NCBI RefSeq assembly: GCF_003478335.1 | Contig: NZ_QUFB01000018.1 | Location: 1-52,334 of the forward strand | Direction of reading: 5' to 3' | Source of the DNA: Clostridium sp. AM49-4BH | GTDB lineage: Bacteria; Bacillota; Clostridia; Lachnospirales; Lachnospiraceae | Length of the DNA stretch: 52,334 nucleotides | Shown here: piece by piece, positions 37,665-45,427 of the stretch | How the letters are laid out: each line of letters begins with the position of its first letter | Position numbering within the stretch: the stretch's first letter is position 1 | Program-made: the position numbers and the translations under genes | The notes under the pieces: model-generated | Told to the model about the DNA's origin: nothing | The model's input: only the letters and a program-made list of their open reading frames with translations | Database searches by the model: none

Positions 37665-38089
37665 AATTTTTCAAAAGACTCCTCAAACATCTTATCATCT
37701 TCCGCTGTACGTTTTTTTGGTCCTTTCACATGATTTTTATGAGAGGCACGTCGCGCCTTTTTGTTGAGATGTCTGGTCATTAACATCTGATCGATATTAT
37801 TATTCGTATACCATTTTCCAGACTGATGAATCGCCGCCGCTCCTTTCCCCAGTGCCATCGCTGCGACCCCATAATCCTGCGTAATTACCACATCATCTTT
37901 CGTACACAGACTGATCAATTTATAATCGACAGCATCTGCTCCCGCATCAACCACGATCACATCACTATAGTCTGACTGCAAAATATGATTCGTGTCGCAC
38001 AAAAGAGTCACCGGGATTTGAAACTTAGCTGCAACTTTTTCCGCAATAGAGACAACCGGACATGCATCCGCATCAATATATATTTTCAT
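37628..38089 (-). CDS. YaiI/YqxD family (DUF188) protein
   Basis: Protein of 153 residues matching the family from end to end: IYIDADACPV at the start, then VIVVDAGADAVDYKLIS, DVVITQDYGVAAMAL and the tail TRHLNKKARRASHKNHVKGPKKRT. The fold is PIN-like with acidic residues that suggest a nuclease, but no function is established. The last nine residues (QISHTGSID) are encoded by foldback repeat R3 and are unlikely to be ancestral. GAGGTG lies about ten bases before the ATG. Confidence 0.9.
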   Translation of the reverse strand: MKIYIDADACPVVSIAEKVAAKFQIPVTLLCDTNHILQSDYSDVIVVDAGADAVDYKLISLCTKDDVVITQDYGVAAMALGKGAAAIHQSGKWYTNNNIDQMLMTRHLNKKARRASHKNHVKGPKKRTAEDDKMFEESFEKLLTQISHTGSID

Positions 38090-38161
38090 ATCTTATTTTC
38101 ACCTCGATCACATTAATAAATACTACTCTAGCACAGTCTGTACGAAGTTTAGTTTGAGATC

Positions 38162-38734
38162 TATAACTTACTCAAACTTCCCCTACTTCAAATCCTCCAC
38201 AACCACATATTACTTATTATGTCAGCAATAAATAAACTATTTTGCAGCCAATACAGTAAATTGTTCTGTCATAAGAGAACTAAGATAATTGCCGCAGAAC
38301 GCAGAGTTTTTTCGTGATTTCTTATTTTGTTAAATCTCTGATGAATACATGCCTGACGGAGTGTCTGAGATGTCCCGGTTTAGCAAGGTATCATCCATTT
38401 TTGGACGGGACGCTTTCGCTACGATGCGCTACGTCACGTTACTTAATGTCTCTGAAATACGAGACATAAGTAACGACGAGCGCAAAGTCCCTTTCAAAAA
38501 TGATGATTACCTTGCTTCCGGGACTTCGAGTTTCCGAAAGGCATGTAAATCAGTCATCAGAGATAACAAAATCTAGAAATCACGGAAAACGAAAATGCGG
38601 CAAGGCAATTACTATAGTTCTCTGATGGCAGAAATCGCTCTTTGGTGGCTGCAAAATGCTATAAAGTCATTGACATAATAAGTAATATGTGGCTGTGCAA
38701 TAACTTCCGGTATGGAAAGTTTGAGTAACTTATA
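38162..38734. repeat. Complete 573-bp foldback element R2
   Basis: The element is a giant imperfect palindrome centred on tgaaatac (38453-38460). Outer arms 38162-38179 and 38717-38734 match at 17 of 18 bases. Next inward, 38203-38224 and 38671-38692 match perfectly over 22 bases, and 38239-38250 with 38646-38657 over 12. Further pairing continues to the centre, including gatgaa/tcatca and cttaatgtctc/gagacataag. It fills the gap between the yaiI start and the stop codon of the 38730 gene; that stop (TAA) is inside the outer arm. No protein-coding frame or transposase is present. Confidence 0.9.
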
Positions 38735-39068
38735 ATTGTATCAATACAGCATCAACATCATCCCACAACTGCTGCCACTGACTTGCACTCAGCCAAATAA
38801 AAAACTTCATAAAACACTTCCAATACGGATAGTCTTTATCGCCTTGCAGCATTTCCACCATCTGCATCATTTCATCATAACGCGTAGCAAACTCTGTTGC
38901 ATTTCCGGTTCGACGTTTCCACATCGTATAGTGAAACCGCAACGAACATAATGCTGACAAAGAACGACCTTTCTCCTGTCCGATCAATGCTGCATCATCA
39001 CGCCATGCATCATTCTGTTCCAAAAAGCGTACACACTCCTCAAACCAAGCATCCAACATTGTTGTCAT
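38730..39068 (-). CDS. Hypothetical protein, helical
   Basis: Protein of 112 residues, acidic and rich in Trp and aromatic residues (DAWFEECVRFLEQNDAW, FFIWLSASQWQQLWDD). No family is recognised. The frame extends to 39092, but ATG 39068 follows GGAG at eight bases and is preferred. The stop codon lies in the terminal bases of foldback element R2. It is 33 bases downstream of the zinc-ribbon gene and likely in one unit with it. Confidence 0.65.
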   Translation of the reverse strand: MTTMLDAWFEECVRFLEQNDAWRDDAALIGQEKGRSLSALCSLRFHYTMWKRRTGNATEFATRYDEMMQMVEMLQGDKDYPYWKCFMKFFIWLSASQWQQLWDDVDAVLIQL

Positions 39069-39101
39069 TTCATCTTCTCCATCTTCAAACACTATAACTA
39101 C

Positions 39102-39371
39102 TTATATCCAGTTATAGTCTCCACCTGTCAACGCAAGGCTCAATAACTGATCATACTTTTCAATCTCTTCCTCGCCCTCCAGCATTTTGACCAGCTTGGC
39201 ATCTTCTGAAATCACTGGCATTTCCTCATCCGGTCCAATTTCCATATCCGGCTCTTCCCCACAATACGGACATACAAGACTTGGACCTACCTTAACATCC
39301 AAAAATCGACTGCCACATTTTTCACATGTATATAATCCACAACGGTGTGTTCCATCCGGTACATAAAACAT
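39102..39371 (-). CDS. Small zinc-ribbon protein
   Basis: Protein of 89 residues. Two cysteine pairs in the first third, CEKC and CPYCG, with an additional Cys in HRCGLY, form a rubredoxin-like zinc ribbon. The remainder is acidic and helical (LVKMLEGEEEIEKYDQLL). Function is unknown. ATG 39371 follows AGGAG at eight bases; a GTG nine bases earlier is the alternative. It is 29 bases after the flavoprotein gene. Confidence 0.7.
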   Translation of the reverse strand: MFYVPDGTHRCGLYTCEKCGSRFLDVKVGPSLVCPYCGEEPDMEIGPDEEMPVISEDAKLVKMLEGEEEIEKYDQLLSLALTGGDYNWI

Positions 39372-39400
39372 TTCTGTCACTCCTGTCTATAATCTTATAA

Positions 39401-39922
39401 TCAAAGCCTTCCCAGTTCCTCTAGCTCAGTTAAAGCTTCAGGATTCTTGGACAATTCCTCTCTTCCATTCGCTGAATAAGCTTTTTGAAACAGCATATCC
39501 CAAGAAAGATAATCTGCCATACAGTCAAACTGTTTATAAATCATGTCATATTGCTCGTTATCTATCGGTGCACCGCCAACTAAAAGAACACCAACCTTTT
39601 TGCCATTAAGCTGAACACCGCGGCAATAACATTTATCAATGACCAGTTTTAATTGACCAGTCATTCCCCACCAATATACCGGTGACGCAAACACGATCAT
39701 ATCAGCCGACACGATCTTATCAACCGTAGCATTGGTGTCGTCCTGATCGACACAGCCTTTCGTACATTGACACGCTCCGCAGCCTTTGCAGGGATTGATA
39801 TGCAGCTTGTGCGGCTCAATCACCTCGATTTCGTTTTGCGCAGATGCCCCTTTGATAAACGCGTTAATCGCGGTAAGTGTATTGCCTTTTCTGGCACTTC
39901 CATTAATAATTGCAATCTTCAT
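39401..39922 (-). CDS. Flavodoxin-family NAD(P)H-dependent oxidoreductase with Cys motif
   Basis: Protein of 173 residues with the flavodoxin-like FMN fold. IAIINGSARKGNT binds the FMN phosphate, and FASPVYWWGMTGQLK and VLLVGGAP form the flavin site. A cluster CKGCGACQCTKGC at about residues 47-59 resembles the cysteine motif of iron-sulfur flavoproteins, though its spacing differs from the classical one. Electron partner and substrate are unknown. ATG 39922 follows GAGG at about eight bases. Confidence 0.87.
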   Translation of the reverse strand: MKIAIINGSARKGNTLTAINAFIKGASAQNEIEVIEPHKLHINPCKGCGACQCTKGCVDQDDTNATVDKIVSADMIVFASPVYWWGMTGQLKLVIDKCYCRGVQLNGKKVGVLLVGGAPIDNEQYDMIYKQFDCMADYLSWDMLFQKAYSANGREELSKNPEALTELEELGRL

Positions 39923-40139
39923 ATTTGTTACCTCACTTATAGATCGATTGTTACTGTTAATGATAAACCGAAGCAGTGTAAAATGCAAATATTCCTCACG
40001 ATGCCAAATTTTTGAAACAGGTCTCTAATGTCAAATCGTTCGTCAGACGGCATTGACCCCCTAAATTTAGCGATGGTCGTGGTTTAAATATTTATAATCA
40101 TATCAAAAAATATATATAAAATTTAATATACAAAAACAA

Positions 40140-40166
40140 CTGCTTGCAGGTTTCCCTGTCAAGCAG
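40140..40166 (-). terminator. Terminator of the 40194-40880 lipoprotein gene
   Basis: On the minus strand CTGCTTG and CAGG arms close on a GAAA tetraloop with one bulged base, followed by TTGTTTTTG. It begins 27 bases after the stop codon. Confidence 0.85.
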
Positions 40167-40193
40167 TCTTTTTCTACTCAAATATACTTAGCA

Positions 40194-40880
40194 TCACATT
40201 TCCTGTGGTTTGTATGCAGAATATTGTTTAACCGCAGAATACTCTGTCGGTTGACTGCTGCCATTTCCTCCACCGGCTTCTCCCTGACCTTTCGTTTGAT
40301 CAGAAATCGCCAACGATACAATATACGAATTCTTGGCAGTAAATTCTACGAAATCACCTTCTGATAATTTTTTCAATGTGATTGTATTTCCATCCTTGTC
40401 CATTAATTTGGACGCATCATTTAGCTTATAAACAGTTTCCTCCTGTTGCGGCATTTGCGCATTGCTGTTGGTGCCATTGTCATTGTTGTTCGCTCCGTCT
40501 CCATCCGGTTTGGATGGTGGCTGGTTCCCATTATCCTTGCCATCATTAGCACTGTTACTCTTCGTGCTGCCATCATTTGCACTGTTACCGCCATTGTTCT
40601 TCGTTCCGCTATCATTAGCTCCATTGCTGTTGGTGCCATTGTCATTGTTGTTCGCTCCGTCTCCATCCGGTTTGGATGGTGGCTGGTTCCCTGACGGCAT
40701 CGTTGCAATCGTAATTTGTTTCTTATCTACATCAACACTTTTTATCATTCCTTGTAACGTGCCTGAATCCGCCTTCTTGGAACTCGTGCTTTTTTTACTT
40801 GATGTTTTATTGCAACCTGACAAACTAAAAACAACCAATGCGAGGCATAATAAAACACTTAAAATTCTTCTCTTTTTCAT
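40194..40880 (-). CDS. Lipoprotein with Asn/Gly-rich repeat linker
   Basis: Protein of 228 residues. The signal ends at the lipobox LSGC (Cys23). A short N-terminal strand region (GMIKSVDVDKKQITIATM) and a C-terminal one (GNTITLKKLSEGDFVEFTA) suggest an OB/DUF5666-like beta domain interrupted by a low-complexity linker of about 85 residues. The linker contains GNQPPSKPDGDGANNN twice, encoded by a perfect 69-bp direct repeat (40461-40529 and 40623-40691). AGGAGG precedes the ATG. Function unknown. Confidence 0.75.
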   Translation of the reverse strand: MKKRRILSVLLCLALVVFSLSGCNKTSSKKSTSSKKADSGTLQGMIKSVDVDKKQITIATMPSGNQPPSKPDGDGANNNDNGTNSNGANDSGTKNNGGNSANDGSTKSNSANDGKDNGNQPPSKPDGDGANNNDNGTNSNAQMPQQEETVYKLNDASKLMDKDGNTITLKKLSEGDFVEFTAKNSYIVSLAISDQTKGQGEAGGGNGSSQPTEYSAVKQYSAYKPQEM

Positions 40881-41041
40881 AAGCGACCTCCTAACTTTGT
40901 GCTACCTTGTTTGTGATAGCATTCAATTTACCAGCCACTTGTGTTCGATTCATGTATGCATTGTGAATTATATGTGTTCATATGCAGATCGCCACTATTT
41001 TGGTGTGGATGTTTCTTGCAAAATAGGTTGATAATTATAAA

Positions 41042-41090
41042 AAAGCAAAGCCAGCGCTTTGCTTTGCAAGAATTGCTAAAGCAATTCTTG
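41042..41090. other. Twin perfect hairpins
   Basis: AAAGCAAAGC-cagc-GCTTTGCTTT (41042-41065) is followed at once by CAAGAATTGC-taaa-GCAATTCTTG (41067-41090). Both ten-base stems are perfect with four-base loops. A third small hairpin with GATTAC arms lies near 41134-41151. Neither large hairpin has a T-tract, so simple termination is unlikely. They lie in the 40881-41219 gap at the edge of the AT-rich block; nothing else is seen in that gap. Confidence 0.7.
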
Positions 41091-41219
41091 GTGGCTTCCC
41101 TCTAGGTTACGAGCATTTTCCTATATCGTAAAAAAGATTACGCAGAGTAATCAAAAAGTAATTTGAAATATACCACAAGGTTTTATATCATAAATACAGT
41201 GCAAAGGAGTGAAATAAAA

Positions 41220-41534
41220 ATGGGAATGAGCTTAGGTCAATTCATTTCAATTCGTCGAAAAAGGATGTTGATGACGCAAGAAGAATTGGCAAAGAAAACT
41301 AATGTCTCCAAGTCAGCAATTGCCAAATGGGAAACAGACGGGGGGATTCCAGATCGTGACAATCTGTATAAACTTGCTAATATACTGGGAGTAACTGTCA
41401 ATGACATGCATCAAATTATACGAAGCATGAAATATAAAGATATTGATCTTACGGTAAATATCACCCCGGATATTATTGAAATTCTCGAATCATATGGATA
41501 TAAAGTAATTCGTCCAAACGAGCGAGAAGAGTGA
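41220..41534 (+). CDS. XRE-family DNA-binding regulator
   Basis: Protein of 104 residues. An N-terminal helix-turn-helix of the Cro/C1 type covers about residues 5-60 (LGQFISIRRKRMLMTQEELA, KTNVSKSAIAKWETDGGIPD, LYKLANILGVTVNDM). The short C-terminal part is unassigned. ATG 41220 follows GGAG at about ten bases. It lies 71 bases before the DUF4230 gene in the same direction and may control that unit or the adjacent leftward operon. Confidence 0.87.
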   Translation: MGMSLGQFISIRRKRMLMTQEELAKKTNVSKSAIAKWETDGGIPDRDNLYKLANILGVTVNDMHQIIRSMKYKDIDLTVNITPDIIEILESYGYKVIRPNEREE

Positions 41535-41605
41535 TTATTCCATTGTCATTCTAATGATATTATACAGCAACAATATATATGTAACACAATACACGGAGGC
41601 ATGAA

Positions 41606-42271
41606 ATGCAAGAAACACAATTACAGCAAAAAGAGATACTAGCAGAAAAAAAGGAGAACATTTCGAAAAAAAGTATGCACAAAAAAATAAGATTGATATC
41701 CTTCATTTCAATCCTAGGCATTTTCTTGCTAATCGTCGGGTTCTATGTTGGAAGTAAATACAGTCTTCGCGACAGCTCCGATCCTGTCAAGCTTTCCTTC
41801 GAAAACATTGGAAAATTAGCAACGCAATCTGCCCACGAAACCATGATTAATGAAATCAATGATTCCCGTAAATTTTGGGGTACCAATATACAGATACCCT
41901 TCACACAAAATAAATACATCTATACATATAATGTCGCTGTAGATGCCGGCTATGATTTTAGAAAAATTAAAGCTCCGAAGTATGTAGGTGAAAAAATAAT
42001 TATAGAACTACCTAAAGCGGAAATATTAAAGGCCGAAGTCGACCATTCTTCATTAAAAGTATATGAAGAAGACAAAAATTGTTTTACACCTCTTACTTTG
42101 GACAAAATAAATGCACAAGAGAAAAAAATGCAAGAAAATGCCAAACAAAATGCTATTGATAATGGTATATATGATCTTGCATATGCTAATGCCAAAAAAG
42201 TAATCACTAATTTTGTACATTCTTTTAAGGAATATAAAGATTGTAATATTGAAGTAAGGGAGGCGAACTGA
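41606..42271 (+). CDS. DUF4230 membrane-anchored protein
   Basis: Protein of 221 residues. A basic, polar N-terminus of about 30 residues is followed by one membrane helix (FISILGIFLLIVGFYVG, about 33-50) and an extracellular DUF4230 domain (VDAGYDFRKIKAPKYVGEKI, then IIELPKAEILKAEVDHSSLKVYEE). Function of the family is not known. GGAGG lies six bases before the ATG. Its stop overlaps the start of a tiny membrane protein (TGATG). Confidence 0.8.
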   Translation: MQETQLQQKEILAEKKENISKKSMHKKIRLISFISILGIFLLIVGFYVGSKYSLRDSSDPVKLSFENIGKLATQSAHETMINEINDSRKFWGTNIQIPFTQNKYIYTYNVAVDAGYDFRKIKAPKYVGEKIIIELPKAEILKAEVDHSSLKVYEEDKNCFTPLTLDKINAQEKKMQENAKQNAIDNGIYDLAYANAKKVITNFVHSFKEYKDCNIEVREAN

Positions 42272-42366
42272 TGTTTGATACTATCAAAACAATTATTGGA
42301 ATTGTACTTGTGATCATTATTATTGCTGTTATTCTTTTCTATCTTGGTCTCTTTGTTACTGCCTGA
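42271..42366 (+). CDS. Small single-helix membrane protein (31 aa), maybe frameshifted
   Basis: The start ATG overlaps the DUF4230 stop by one base and has GGGAGG seven bases before it. The product is almost wholly one hydrophobic helix (IKTIIGIVLVIIIIAVILFY) ending in LGLFVTA. Right after the stop another frame stays open to 42473 and reads LTGHSDVIVLTESGVFRY and onward like normal protein. One extra C in the CC at 42362-42363 would join them into about 67 residues. The short form is what the sequence shows. Confidence 0.6.
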   Translation: MFDTIKTIIGIVLVIIIIAVILFYLGLFVTA

Positions 42367-42450
42367 CAGGACACTCTGATGTTATCGTACTTACAGAGTC
42401 TGGTGTATTCCGTTACTTAAAACCGAATGCACCAATTGCCAGCTATTACA

Positions 42451-42924
42451 TCAACCATCCGCAGACAATTTAGGCAGCCCATTTTTTACAAGCATATCAT
42501 CAATATCACCCAGATCATATTTACGATTATTAATTGCTACAATAATGCATGCATCTCGTTTATCTTTGGCATATAGCGGTTTCATCCCATACAATTTAAG
42601 CGCAGTATTTATTTCATTCAATTGAAATCGTCCTGCCACACAAAATCGAATAATCAAATCTCGATTTTTCGTATGTTTCTCCATATTGAGTATTTTTTCT
42701 CCATACGATTCTGACACTCCTGCAAAGGAATAAATATCCTTATAATATAATTTGGAATGACAAAATGCGAGATTTTTCTTATCAATAACATCTTTCATAT
42801 AATATGTAAACGCCTTCGAAGTTTCTGCAATATAATATCGATTTTCTTTATAATATTTATCCATGCATTCTGGCGTGATATTTCTTAGCTGAGCATCCAG
42901 TTCGTCCGTCGACTTTTCCTGCAT
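42451..42924 (-). CDS. Kinase-associated protein (paralogue 2)
   Basis: Protein of 157 residues related to the one at 10847-11290. Shared features are TKNRDLIIRFCVAG, the YGMKPLYAKDKRD core, CIIVAINNRKYDLGDID and the end LPKLS. The N-terminal 60 residues are helical, charged and not shared. It follows kinase 2 by seven bases and its AAGGAG site is inside the last codons of the kinase gene, so translation is coupled. A role as substrate or partner of the kinase is inferred from linkage in both modules. Confidence 0.72.
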   Translation of the reverse strand: MQEKSTDELDAQLRNITPECMDKYYKENRYYIAETSKAFTYYMKDVIDKKNLAFCHSKLYYKDIYSFAGVSESYGEKILNMEKHTKNRDLIIRFCVAGRFQLNEINTALKLYGMKPLYAKDKRDACIIVAINNRKYDLGDIDDMLVKNGLPKLSADG

Positions 42925-42931
42925 AACAGTT

Positions 42932-44020
42932 TCACACTCCTTTTTCCAAATATGTATTAAGCACACTCAATAATTCTTCATCGCTATATCGTTCTTCCGG
43001 ATCCAGCTTGATGCATCGATCAACAATCACCCAAACCTCCCCTTTTGCTTTTTCTTCTTTGGGTAATTTCCCGGTAATTAAAACATTTAATAATACACCG
43101 AGCGCATATATATCTGTTTTAGGCGTTGACGCTCCATATCCAAAGCCAACCTGCTCCGGAGCTGCATAATATAATGTCCCCAATAATTTTGTATCTTCAA
43201 GTTGATCAGGTGCATATTTTTTGGCTACATTAACATCCAACAAAAACACCTCGTCATTATTGCCAAGCATTACGTTAGATGGTTTAATATCTCTGTGAAT
43301 AATAGGTATATCCCGTGTATGCAGGTCTATTAATATCCTAAGTAAATCCCTCGCGATCCGCACTGCCGTATATTCCGACATTCTTCCCTGTTGCAAACAA
43401 TCAGCGAGAGTCATTCCTTCGATATACTCTTCGACAACAACCAAATATCTTGACCCCTGATATATCCCATAGATTTGTGGCATATGTGCAATTGGATGCT
43501 CCCGTAAACTCTCATATACCTTAGCATCAAATATCGTGAGCTGCTTTTTTATATACGTCTTACCCGTTCGATCACATATTAAAATAACATCTTGATTCCC
43601 GCCAACAGATTCTATTTCTTCATAGCAAAGCAACGATAATACATCCTCATCCTTCATCCCCTTATAAGGATTCTGCAGAGACATCTGATATTCATCTTCT
43701 GATAAATATATGGCCCGCTCTTCTATTGCGTTAGCAAAGCCGCACTTTGTGCACTCCCATTCTCCGCAATCTTCCTGAAATCCTTTCTGCACATTTAGCA
43801 TTGCACCACACTCATCACAAAGCCATACAATATTTGTCTCTGTATCAATATTTGGATTGATCAACATCTCGCCACAGCCCTTGCACGCCCAATAGAGAAG
43901 GTCGTTTCGGTATCCTCTCTGCAACGTCAGATTCGCATCACAACGCGGGCAAAACTCGACAGCATATTCACGTTGACTGCGGCGAAAAAGAAAACTCAGC
44001 AATTTATTCATACTAATCAC
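42932..44020 (-). CDS. Zinc-ribbon Ser/Thr protein kinase (paralogue 2)
   Basis: Protein of 362 residues. Four CxxC pairs (CPRC, CKGC, CDEC, CTKC) within residues 24-95 form two zinc ribbons. The kinase domain spans about 125-360: ATP lysine in TYIKKQL, catalytic loop HRDIKPSN, metal motif DVN in place of DFG, then GTLYYAAPEQVGFG and TDIYALG. It is closely related to kinase 1 (HRDIKPSN, APEQxGFG) but has no membrane helix; the membrane protein upstream may anchor it. The start is GTG 44020 near AGGG, or ATG 44011. Confidence 0.87.
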   Translation of the reverse strand: MISMNKLLSFLFRRSQREYAVEFCPRCDANLTLQRGYRNDLLYWACKGCGEMLINPNIDTETNIVWLCDECGAMLNVQKGFQEDCGEWECTKCGFANAIEERAIYLSEDEYQMSLQNPYKGMKDEDVLSLLCYEEIESVGGNQDVILICDRTGKTYIKKQLTIFDAKVYESLREHPIAHMPQIYGIYQGSRYLVVVEEYIEGMTLADCLQQGRMSEYTAVRIARDLLRILIDLHTRDIPIIHRDIKPSNVMLGNNDEVFLLDVNVAKKYAPDQLEDTKLLGTLYYAAPEQVGFGYGASTPKTDIYALGVLLNVLITGKLPKEEKAKGEVWVIVDRCIKLDPEERYSDEELLSVLNTYLEKGV

Positions 44021-44038
44021 TTATCCCTGGCTAATTTA

Positions 44039-44980
44039 CTATTTTTCTTCCACGGCCACCATCTTAGTGCCCTTTTTCCCCGACTTCGTAAATTTGCTGA
44101 CATCAATATTTATCCCTAAGAACACTTTCATCAGCCAAAAGAAAAACATCACAACCAACAATGGGAAAATGCAGGATGTGATGACCATTACAGCGGTCGC
44201 TTCGATAAAATTATTTAGCGTTTTTTCCGCTTTGCTCGTCAATTCCTCAATTTTTTTAGAACCAAACGACGTGATATCCGAAACAATATCCTGCGCCGAT
44301 TGTTTCGTGTCATCAAGCACTTCTTTTCCACCATTTACGATCGAATTCCAAATAGATTGATTCTTCTGATCACTGTTCTCCTGTGTTTGTCCATCTTTAT
44401 TATTCTGATCATCTGCAGCTTTCTTGGAATCGTCTGTTTGCGTTTCTTGTTTGATCGTTTCATTTGTCTGCTCAGCATCTTTCATTGTGGCATCCAATGT
44501 AACCTGGTATGTTTTTTCGATCAAATCGGATACAAATACACTTGCCGGCACAGTTGCAAACAAGAACAATCCAAACAGTCCTAATTTAAGTGCCAATTTA
44601 ACCAAAATATCTTTTGGCCAATAAATTCTTATTATCACAAACAATAGTGCTATCGGTATCAGGATTTTAAATGCTGCATAGCCTGTTATCGTTAGCAAAT
44701 ATTTTTCCAAAAAAATCGTGCATAAGATCAGCAAAAACCATGAAGTAAGATCCGCCAGCTTCGTCGCGATAGGCGTTGCCGTATCTCCCGGTATCATAGT
44801 GATTGCTGTCGATGACGCCGTCGACAACGCGGTTAATTTCAAAACATTTGCTTTCTTCTGGTCCAGATATTTAATCGCCTTTTGATGATTCTGGGGATTC
44901 GATGCTATATTTCCCACAACAAAAAACGAGCATAGTATCATGCAGACCAGTGTTATCGTAATAATTATTTTTTTCTTCAT
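44039..44980 (-). CDS. Membrane protein with coiled-coil region, kinase 2 operon
   Basis: Protein of 313 residues. An N-terminal helix or signal (about 4-22), three hydrophobic segments at about 75-150, a polar Gln/Asp/Lys-rich helical region at about 165-255 (likely coiled coil) and a final membrane segment (about 262-290) with a short basic tail. No family recognised. ATG 44980 follows AAAGGA at about eight bases. It sits between the Nudix and kinase genes with gaps of about 20 bases and is a plausible receptor or effector for the cytoplasmic kinase. Confidence 0.65.
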   Translation of the reverse strand: MKKKIIITITLVCMILCSFFVVGNIASNPQNHQKAIKYLDQKKANVLKLTALSTASSTAITMIPGDTATPIATKLADLTSWFLLILCTIFLEKYLLTITGYAAFKILIPIALLFVIIRIYWPKDILVKLALKLGLFGLFLFATVPASVFVSDLIEKTYQVTLDATMKDAEQTNETIKQETQTDDSKKAADDQNNKDGQTQENSDQKNQSIWNSIVNGGKEVLDDTKQSAQDIVSDITSFGSKKIEELTSKAEKTLNNFIEATAVMVITSCIFPLLVVMFFFWLMKVFLGINIDVSKFTKSGKKGTKMVAVEEK

Positions 44981-45006
44981 AGTATGTCCTTTCATAGGGT
45001 GTAAGG

Positions 45007-45408
45007 TTATAAGGTTCGTTTAATCTTTTCAATCAATGAAATATCCGCTGGCAACCACTCCACAGAATACAGTTCCTCTTCTGTCAGCCATCTCGCAGCC
45101 TCATGCTCCTTCAGCACAAGATCTCCTTTTATAATTTTTGCAAAGAAACACTCCATAGAAAGATGAAAGGTAGGATAGTCATATTCTATTGTATCGATGT
45201 GTTCTAAAACTTCAATTTCAGTTTCGAGCTCCTCTATAATTTCTCTTTTCAACGCTTCTTCCGGTGTTTCTCCCTTTTCAATTTTACCTCCAGGAAACTC
45301 CCAACCATCTTTCATCTCCCCGTATCCTCTTTGGGTAGCAAAGATCATAGGTTTTCCTTCGGCATTTTCTGCCTGTATTACAGCAGCTACAACCCGAATT
45401 GTTTTCAT
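45007..45408 (-). CDS. Nudix hydrolase (MutT-like, 8-oxo-dGTPase type)
   Basis: Protein of 133 residues. The Nudix box is GGKIEKGETPEEALKREI with the following EELETEI, complete with the catalytic glutamates. GWEFPGGK and the TQRGYGEMKDG stretch are typical of the MutT subgroup that removes oxidised nucleotides or pyrophosphohydrolyses dNTP analogues; the substrate is not proven. ATG 45408 follows GAGG at five bases. It starts 19 bases after the restored helicase stop, so the two are probably one unit. Confidence 0.92.
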   Translation of the reverse strand: MKTIRVVAAVIQAENAEGKPMIFATQRGYGEMKDGWEFPGGKIEKGETPEEALKREIIEELETEIEVLEHIDTIEYDYPTFHLSMECFFAKIIKGDLVLKEHEAARWLTEEELYSVEWLPADISLIEKIKRTL

Positions 45409-45427
45409 AGCAACCTCGTTTCTGTGT

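Noticed and set aside
38162..38734. Insertion sequence or group II intron
   Set aside because: There is no transposase or reverse transcriptase frame, and the element pairs with itself along its whole length, unlike either type.
40446..41031. Long plus-strand hydrophobic frames opposite the Asn-rich lipoprotein
   Set aside because: They mirror the repeat-rich codons of the lipoprotein gene, which has its own ribosome site, lipobox and terminator.
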